Source of the DNA: an uncultured Eubacteriales bacterium
GTDB taxonomy: Bacteria; Bacillota; Clostridia; Christensenellales; Aristaeellaceae
DNA length: 11,547 bases
Reading direction: 5' to 3'
Assembly (NCBI GenBank): GCA_902782795.1
Contig: CACZOT010000122.1
Coordinates: 1-11,547, forward strand
Position 1 is the first letter of the stretch, and each line of letters begins with the position of its first letter. The notes under the pieces were generated by a model. It was not told where the DNA came from. It searched no databases and worked only from the letters and a program-made list of their open reading frames with translations. Position numbers and translations under genes: made by a program. Below, in pieces: positions 6,798-11,547 of this stretch.

Positions 6798-8960
6798 ATG
6801 AAGGACAACATTCTCGAAGTCAAGCGCCTGAAGATCGCTTTCCGCACGCAGGCGGGCACGCTCAAGGCCGTGCGCGATATCTCCTTTGACCTGCAGCGCG
6901 GCCGCACTCTCGCCATCGTGGGCGAGAGCGGCTCCGGCAAGTCGGTCACATCCCGCGCCGTGATGGGCATCCTCGCGGGCAACTCCATCGTCGAGGGCGG
7001 CGAGATCTTCTACGACGGCAAGGACCTGCTCCGCATCGCCGAGGAAGATATGCAGAAGATCCGCGGCGACAAGATCTCCATGATCTTCCAGGATCCGCTT
7101 TCCTCACTGAACCCGATCGTAAAGATCGGCAAGCAGATCACGGAGGCCATGCTCCTCAAGAGCAAGACCGGCCGCCGCGAATCCGCCCGCGCCTATAAGA
7201 AGCTGCTCGCTCTTCTGCGCAAAACTGCACACGAGGCGAACGCGGCCCAGCCCGAGCGCATCGATTCCCTGTTCGATACCTTCGCCGCCTTCTGCACCGA
7301 GGGCACGAAGCTCGAGGACGCCTACAACAACGCCTCCGTCCACGCGCAGGAGCTCGCCGCCATGATCGACGATTTCCTCTTCAAGGCGGAGAAAAAGCAG
7401 AACCTGGATGTGCGCCAGACCCTGCGGGACTACGCCTCCCGCCTTCGCCGCACGAAGGACCCGCTCCTCACCGCCGATTGCGACAGCGATCTGAACGCGC
7501 TCGAGGCGGAGCTGGATAAGGCTGCCTCCGGCGCCGGCAAGGCCACTGCGGAGAAGCTCGTGCCCGGGGAGATTATTGCGCTTCTGCGCCGCACCCGCGC
7601 CCTGCTGGAAACGATCAACACCAAGCCCAGGCCGGATTTCATGGCTATCGGCTATGCCCGCACCAAGCATCCCGGCGAAACCTTGACGCCGGCCCAGGCC
7701 GCCCAGGCTCTCGACGGCGAGTTCATGAGCGAGTTCTTGCCCCTTCTGGACAAGGCTGTGCAGTTCTCCATGGGTCGCTCCATCAGCGCCAAGAAAGCCC
7801 TGCTCCCGCGGCTGCGCGAAGCGCAGAAGTGGTACGCTTCGGATTTCGCCCGCAAGGAAGGCCTCTCCCGCGCCAAGTCGCTCACCAAGGAGGTCGAATC
7901 CTCCATCGACCGGCTCGAGGTCGTCAAGGACAGCGCCGCTTACGCGTTTGGTTCTTCTCTCACCGGCGCGATCGAGCGCTACTTCTCCTGCAAGGAGCGC
8001 AATCCCCGCGAGGAGGCCCGCTTCGCCCGGCAGAACGCCCGGCGCGAGAGGCTCATCGCCCGCGGCCGCAACGTGACGTGGAAGGTCGTGCCCGCCAACG
8101 TGTACGATCTGGACGATCTGCGCGGCAACATCATCACTGTGGTGGAGCGCCTGGCCGACCGCTATGAGGCCGACGTGGAGAACGCCGCGAACGAGGACAT
8201 CCGCGCCCGCACGAACGCGCTCGTCAACGCGCTGCGCGCCGATTCCTCCCAGATGGTCGCACGCCTCACCAAGCGCATGGCCCGCGAGCGCGCCATCAAG
8301 CTGATGGAGGAAGTGGGCATCCACGAGCCGCGGCAGCGCTTTTACCAGTACCCCTTCGAGTTCTCCGGCGGCATGCGCCAGCGCATCGTCATCGCCATCG
8401 CCCTGGCCGCCGACCCGGATATCCTCATCTGCGACGAGCCCACCACCGCGCTGGACGTCACCATCCAGGCGCAGATCCTGGAGCTTATCAACCGCCTGAA
8501 GGCGGAGCGCAACTTCTCCGTCATCTTCATCACGCACGATCTGGGCGTGGTGGCCAACATGGCGGACGATATCGCCGTGATGTACGCAGGCAAGATCGTC
8601 GAATACGGCACTGCGGACGATATCTTCTACGATCCGCGCCATCCCTACACCTGGGCGCTCCTCTCTTCGATGCCGGATCTCGACACCAAGGAGAAGCTCG
8701 AGGCGATCCCCGGCACGCCGCCGAATATGATCTACCCGCCCAAGGGCGACGCCTTCGCCGACCGCAATCGCTACGCGATGCAGATCGACTTCGAGCAGCA
8801 ACCGCCCATGTTCCGCGTATCCGAAACGCACACCGCCGCCACCTGGCTGCTCCATCCGGACGCGCCGAAGGTAGAGGTGCCCAAGGTCATTACCGACCGC
8901 ATCGCCAGGATGCGTGCCAAGGAAGCCAATCAGGAAGGAGGCGCCGCGCATGCCGAATAA
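6798..8960 (+). CDS. oppD: Peptide ABC transporter ATPase, OppD/DppD type, with a ~370-residue insertion
   Basis: One of the two ATPases that power the importer on the cytoplasmic side. The 720 residues are about twice the usual 320-350. Walker A is GESGSGKS (42-49), the Q-loop is Gln98 in IFQDPLSSLNP (96-106), the signature is FSGGMRQR (522-529), Walker B is ILICDEP (542-548) with D-loop ALD (551-553), and the H-loop is His580; all are intact. The core breaks at about residue 121 and resumes near 492 (MARERAIKLMEEVGI, 494-508). Between them lie some 370 residues, mostly charged and helical, which I do not recognise. The C-terminal oligopeptide domain HPYTWALLSSMP (615-626) is present. However, the cysteine motif that holds an iron-sulfur cluster in characterised relatives reads Asp651, Asn657, Asp664 and Thr682. 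TGGAGGA (6784-6790) lies 7 bases before the ATG. The product pairs with OppF. Confidence 0.93.
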   Translation: MKDNILEVKRLKIAFRTQAGTLKAVRDISFDLQRGRTLAIVGESGSGKSVTSRAVMGILAGNSIVEGGEIFYDGKDLLRIAEEDMQKIRGDKISMIFQDPLSSLNPIVKIGKQITEAMLLKSKTGRRESARAYKKLLALLRKTAHEANAAQPERIDSLFDTFAAFCTEGTKLEDAYNNASVHAQELAAMIDDFLFKAEKKQNLDVRQTLRDYASRLRRTKDPLLTADCDSDLNALEAELDKAASGAGKATAEKLVPGEIIALLRRTRALLETINTKPRPDFMAIGYARTKHPGETLTPAQAAQALDGEFMSEFLPLLDKAVQFSMGRSISAKKALLPRLREAQKWYASDFARKEGLSRAKSLTKEVESSIDRLEVVKDSAAYAFGSSLTGAIERYFSCKERNPREEARFARQNARRERLIARGRNVTWKVVPANVYDLDDLRGNIITVVERLADRYEADVENAANEDIRARTNALVNALRADSSQMVARLTKRMARERAIKLMEEVGIHEPRQRFYQYPFEFSGGMRQRIVIAIALAADPDILICDEPTTALDVTIQAQILELINRLKAERNFSVIFITHDLGVVANMADDIAVMYAGKIVEYGTADDIFYDPRHPYTWALLSSMPDLDTKEKLEAIPGTPPNMIYPPKGDAFADRNRYAMQIDFEQQPPMFRVSETHTAATWLLHPDAPKVEVPKVITDRIARMRAKEANQEGGAAHAE
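8932..8941 (+). promoter_or_regulatory. Ribosome binding site that fixes the oppF start
   Basis: AGGAAGGAGG lies within the last codons of oppD, 8 bases before the ATG at 8950. An in-frame ATG at 8914 lacks such a site and would add 12 basic residues (MPRKPIRKEAPR) absent from the family, so 8950 is preferred. Confidence 0.85.
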
Positions 8961-10140
8961 CACGAACGAGACTCTGCTGCGCGTGGAGCACCTCTGTCAA
9001 TTCTTCGGGCCGGTGAAGGCCGTCAACGACGTGTCCTTCGATATCAAGCGCGGTGAGGTCTTCGGCCTCGTGGGCGAGAGCGGCTGCGGCAAGACCACCA
9101 CCGGCCGCTCCATCATCCGCATCTACAATATCACCTCCGGCTCCATCTACTTCAAGGGCCAGCGCATCTGCGCGGGCACCCTCTCTTACGAGAACGCCAT
9201 CCGCGAGGCTCGCAAGGCCCTGCGCGCCGCCACCTCTCCGGAGGAGAAGGAGCGCCTCAGGAAGACCATCGAGGAGAACCGCGCGGCCATCCGCTCCGCG
9301 AAGCACGATCACAAGCATTCCGACGAGGATTATGCCAAGGGCCTCGTGGCCCATCTGGAGAAGGAGCGCGACGAAGCCCTCGCCAAGGCCGGGGCCGACG
9401 CTGTGGCTATCCGCAAGGAATATGCCGAGAAGATCCGCATTGCGAAGAAAACGCGGCTGATCACGAATATCCAGATGATCTTCCAGGATCCCGTCGCCTC
9501 CCTGAACCCGCGCATGACCGTGCGCGAGATCATCGCCGAGGGTCTGATCATCCAGGGCGTGCGCGATCAAAAGTACATCGACGAAAAGGTCTACGAGATC
9601 CTCGAGCTGGTCGGCCTGACGCGCGATCACGCGGGCCGCTATCCGCACGAGTTCTCCGGCGGCCAGAAGCAGCGCATTGGCATCGCTCGGTCCGTCATCA
9701 TGCAGCCGGATATGCTCATCGCCGACGAGCCCGTCAGCGCGCTGGACGTGTCCATCCAAGCCCAGGTCATCAATCTTCTGGGCGATTTGCGGGACCGCCT
9801 CGGCCTGACAATTCTCTTCATCGCGCACGATCTGTCCGTCGTCAAGTATTTCTCGGACCGCATCGGCGTCATGTACTACGGCGAGATGGTGGAGCTGGCC
9901 ACCTCGGACGAGCTCTTCGCGCACCCGCTGCATCCGTACACGCGCTCGCTGCTTTCGTCCATTCCGCTGCCCGATCCGCGTACGGAGAAGAAGCGCACGC
10001 GCATTACCTACAACCGCTTGGCCGAGCACGATTATTCCGTTGATAAGCCCTCCCTGCGAGAGGTTGCTCCCGGGCACTTCGTGCAGTGCAACGACGCGGA
10101 ATTCGCCCGCTATCAGGCAAAGCTCAAGGAGCAGGCATGA
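8950..10140 (+). CDS. oppF: Peptide ABC transporter ATPase, OppF/DppF type, with a charged helical insertion
   Basis: The partner ATPase of OppD, 396 residues from the preferred ATG. Walker A is GESGCGKT (42-49), the Q-loop is Gln179 in IFQDPVASLNP (177-187), the signature is FSGGQKQR (235-242), Walker B is MLIADEP (255-261) followed by SALD (263-266), and the H-loop is His293; all are intact. About 90 extra residues (77-168) lie between the Walker A region and the Q-loop. They are rich in Arg, Lys, Glu and Ala (for example SPEEKERLRKTIEENRAAIR, 96-115) and look like helical hairpin or coiled-coil sequence. The HPYTRSLLSSIP segment (328-339) is typical. Of the expected C-terminal iron-sulfur cysteines only Cys380 remains. 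The gene overlaps oppD by 11 bases and the next gene by 4, so the ATPases are probably made by coupled translation in matched amounts. Confidence 0.93.
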   Translation: MPNNTNETLLRVEHLCQFFGPVKAVNDVSFDIKRGEVFGLVGESGCGKTTTGRSIIRIYNITSGSIYFKGQRICAGTLSYENAIREARKALRAATSPEEKERLRKTIEENRAAIRSAKHDHKHSDEDYAKGLVAHLEKERDEALAKAGADAVAIRKEYAEKIRIAKKTRLITNIQMIFQDPVASLNPRMTVREIIAEGLIIQGVRDQKYIDEKVYEILELVGLTRDHAGRYPHEFSGGQKQRIGIARSVIMQPDMLIADEPVSALDVSIQAQVINLLGDLRDRLGLTILFIAHDLSVVKYFSDRIGVMYYGEMVELATSDELFAHPLHPYTRSLLSSIPLPDPRTEKKRTRITYNRLAEHDYSVDKPSLREVAPGHFVQCNDAEFARYQAKLKEQA

Positions 10141-10562
10141 AGAAGCCTTCCGCCGGGGAAAAGCGCGCCCCGCGCGCCGCGCTTTGGGCAAGCCTCGTCG
10201 CCGTCGTGGTGATCGCGGCGCCAATTTCGCGCTTTCGCGGGCTAGGGCTGCGACAAGGTGCTGCGCGGAATTTCTTCGCCCTCAGCGACGGCTTTTTCGT
10301 AGCCGGCGCGCTGGTTGGAGGAATCGGTCTGCTGACGTGGGTCGGCTCCACGGGGTTTTTCGACATGATCTCCTACGGGCTGCAAGGGCTCTGGCATCGC
10401 CTGACGCCGTTTCTGCATCCCTCCGGGCAGACTTCGTTTTACGATTACAAGCTCGCCCGTGCGGAAAAGCGCAAATCGCCGTCCCGGGCGATGATCCTTG
10501 TAGGCTTGGCGTGCATCGCTCTGGCCGGGCTGTTCCTGGCGCTATATTACCGATTTCGCTGA
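10137..10562 (+). CDS. DUF3899-like small membrane protein
   Basis: A 141-residue protein of unknown function. The ATG at 10137 overlaps the oppF stop as ATGA, with AAGGAG (10126-10131) 5 bases upstream. An upstream in-frame ATG at 10086 lies deep inside oppF and is not favoured. There are three hydrophobic stretches: about 14-31, 52-70 and 118-137. The central block SDGFFVAGALVGGIGLLTWV (50-69) followed by GSTGFFDMISYGLQGLW (70-86) resembles the DUF3899 pattern 'sdaffvsGl..l..gll.wvs..GfFd...Yg', which I recall from Bacilli and Clostridia. A polar, tyrosine/lysine-containing loop (FYDYKLARAEKRK, 101-113) precedes the last helix. It is the last gene of the importer operon, and the tight coupling hints at a role with the transporter, although this family is not a known ABC subunit. 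Family assignment is from memory of the pattern. Confidence 0.75.
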   Translation: MKKPSAGEKRAPRAALWASLVAVVVIAAPISRFRGLGLRQGAARNFFALSDGFFVAGALVGGIGLLTWVGSTGFFDMISYGLQGLWHRLTPFLHPSGQTSFYDYKLARAEKRKSPSRAMILVGLACIALAGLFLALYYRFR

Positions 10563-10569
10563 ATAGAAG

Positions 10570-10606
10570 AAACGCCGCTCTCCCAACACATGGAGAGCGG
10601 CGTTTT
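10570..10606. terminator. Bidirectional intrinsic terminator between convergent operons
   Basis: AACGCCGCTCTCC (10571-10583) pairs perfectly with GGAGAGCGGCGTT (10592-10604) around an 8-base loop. The outer pair 10570/10605 extends the stem, and TTTT covers 10603-10606 on the + strand. On the - strand the same stem is followed by a T-rich stretch (GTTTCTTCT). It begins 8 bases after the DUF3899-like gene stop and lies 7 bases beyond the folT stop, so it can end both transcripts. Confidence 0.88.
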
Positions 10607-10612
10607 CCGTTT

Positions 10613-11167
10613 CTACAGGCGCAGGCGCGGCTTTTGCGCACTGAGCCAGCGCAGCCACACATACAGGAGCAGAACGTCCACGGGATACTGCGCCAGGTTC
10701 TTGAGGGCGCGACCGGGCAGGATTGCCCAGAAGGCTTTTCCGTATAGAATTTGTAGCCAGAGCGTGTTGAGCAGCAGGTTCACGACGAGATCGATCACGG
10801 CCTTCGATACCGCTGCGCGCGCCAGTGTTACGGGCCGTTCGTAGAAGGCCCAGGCGTACACGAAACCGCCGATCATCGCAGAAAGCGTGAAGCCTGGGAA
10901 ATAGGCGCCCATAGGCTTGATCACATGGCCGATGATGTCTCCCAGAGCCGCGCAGGCGATAGCCGGGACCGGTCCGCACAGAAGAGCAGTGGCCGCCACG
11001 CACAGATACCCGAAGCTGACACGTATCGTCGGGCCGATGGGGATGCTCACCGCGAGGTTCAGGGCGATCTCCATCGCCAGCAGCATGGCGCAGTAGACCA
11101 GCCGCCGCGTCTGCCGGAGACGGCGCAGGGAGGAGAGGAAGCGCCCTTCGGCGCGCCGTGCGGTCAT
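10613..11167 (-). CDS. folT: Folate-family ECF transporter S component (FolT)
   Basis: The substrate-specific membrane subunit of an energy-coupling-factor vitamin importer, 184 residues with about six helices. The basic N-terminus (residues 1-22) is cytoplasmic. Helix 1 contains AMLLA (27-31), fitting the AxxxA motif that S components use to contact EcfT. Folate-family marks are SIPIGPTIRVSFGYL (41-55), ALGDIIGHVIKPMGAYFPGF (74-93), and LLLNTLWLQILYGKAF (131-146) followed by LPGRALKNL (150-158). The shared energising subunits (EcfA, EcfA', EcfT) are not in this window and are presumably elsewhere, as in group II systems. The ATG follows the fhs stop by one base and no clear Shine-Dalgarno is seen, so reinitiation after fhs is likely. 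The neighbour, a folate-using enzyme, agrees with folate as substrate. Confidence 0.9.
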   Translation of the reverse strand: MTARRAEGRFLSSLRRLRQTRRLVYCAMLLAMEIALNLAVSIPIGPTIRVSFGYLCVAATALLCGPVPAIACAALGDIIGHVIKPMGAYFPGFTLSAMIGGFVYAWAFYERPVTLARAAVSKAVIDLVVNLLLNTLWLQILYGKAFWAILPGRALKNLAQYPVDVLLLYVWLRWLSAQKPRLRL

Positions 11168-11168
11168 C

Positions 11169-11547
11169 TCAGAACAGGCCGCTGATCCGGCCGTCCTCGT
11201 CGATATCGATGCGCTCCGCAGCGGGAGATTTAGGCAGGCCGGGCATGGTCATGATATCGCCTGTAAGCGCCACGATGAAGCCCGCGCCAGCGCTCGCCTT
11301 GAGGGAGCGTACCGTGACGGTAAAGCCCTCCGGCGCGCCGAGCTTTTTCGGATCGTCCGAGAAGGAGTATTGCGTCTTGGCCATGCAGATGGGCATTTTA
11401 TCGCAGCCGAGGCGGGTGAGCGTTTCGATCTCCTTTTTGGCGGCGGGCAGGATGCTGGCGCCCTTGCCGCCGTACACGCGGCGCACGATGGCGTCGATTT
11501 TCTCCTCGATGGAGCCGTCCAGCGAATAGCTGAAGGTGAAATCTCCC
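11169..11547 (-). CDS. fhs: Formate--tetrahydrofolate ligase, C-terminal part (gene runs off the window)
   Basis: The last 125 residues of an enzyme of about 556 residues that joins formate to tetrahydrofolate with ATP, giving 10-formyl-tetrahydrofolate for purine synthesis, formylation and the Wood-Ljungdahl methyl branch. The frame is open to the window edge on the - strand. The sequence is clearly this family: SIEEKIDAIVRRVYGG, then CDKMPICMAKTQYSFSDDP, SAGAGFIVALTGDIMTMPGL, and the end DGRISGLF. No residue of the conserved C-terminal blocks appears changed. It lies directly upstream of folT and is probably co-transcribed with it. Its promoter and start lie beyond the window. Confidence 0.95.
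   Translation of the reverse strand, partial: GDFTFSYSLDGSIEEKIDAIVRRVYGGKGASILPAAKKEIETLTRLGCDKMPICMAKTQYSFSDDPKKLGAPEGFTVTVRSLKASAGAGFIVALTGDIMTMPGLPKSPAAERIDIDEDGRISGLF

Noticed and set aside
8914..8949. Earlier ATG at 8914 as the oppF start
   Set aside because: It adds 12 basic residues absent from the family, whereas a near-ideal Shine-Dalgarno sits 8 bases before 8950.
7104..8963. 619-codon open frame on the - strand opposite oppD (also long frames opposite oppC and oppF and at 470-1648)
   Set aside because: All are shadows of well-supported ABC transporter or MMPL genes in GC-rich DNA, with low-complexity products and no start signals.
1..11547. CRISPR arrays, tRNA or rRNA genes, insertion sequences, toxin or phage genes
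   Set aside because: No spaced repeats, tRNA cloverleaf sequence, transposase or phage-like product was seen on either strand. Intergenic space is limited to short gaps that are already described.

Overview
The window looks like a piece of a high-GC (roughly 60-65 % by eye) Gram-positive Clostridia-type genome. The pointers are an MMPL exporter, a Gram-positive style Opp/Dpp peptide importer, a DUF3899-like membrane protein, a folate-type ECF S component (FolT) and formate--tetrahydrofolate ligase of the acetogen/Clostridia type. Codon use in the importer genes is strongly biased to C/G third positions, which produces very long empty reading frames on the opposite strand. The lineage is an inference, since no rRNA or other marker gene is present.

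Layout. (1) Bases 3-1651, + strand: the 3' part of an MMPL/RND-type membrane transporter gene, split by a -1 frameshift near 549-557. (2) Bases 1652-1757: an AT-rich gap with a perfect-consensus sigma-70/A promoter (TTGACA, 18 bases, TATAAT) and a small GUAA-tetraloop hairpin at the predicted 5' end of the transcript. (3) Bases 1758-10562, + strand: a six-gene operon coding for a solute-binding protein, two permeases, two ATPases and a small DUF3899-like membrane protein. A tandem hairpin with a short T run separates the binding-protein gene from the rest, and the downstream genes are packed with gaps of 1 and 3 bases and then overlaps of 11 and 4 bases. (4) Bases 10570-10606: a strong hairpin between convergent operons that can serve both strands. 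(5) Bases 10613-11547, - strand: the 3' end of fhs followed after one base by folT, a folate-use pair.

How the genes work together. The binding protein captures a solute, probably an oligopeptide, outside the cell. The OppB/OppC-like permeases form the channel, and the OppD/OppF-like ATPases drive it. The main peculiarity is that four of the five subunits are enlarged. The binding protein has 798 residues. OppC carries about 220 extra residues on its outer face. OppD carries about 370 residues inserted in its helical subdomain after the Q-loop. OppF carries about 90 charged helical residues before the Q-loop. All ATP-hydrolysis motifs are intact, but the C-terminal cysteine motif that binds an iron-sulfur cluster in characterised relatives is lost: all four cysteines in OppD and all but one in OppF. 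This expanded importer is the best candidate for an under-described system here. I believe related enlarged importers occur in other gut Clostridia, so lineage-specific specialisation is more likely than complete novelty. On the other strand, FolT imports folate and Fhs charges tetrahydrofolate with formate.
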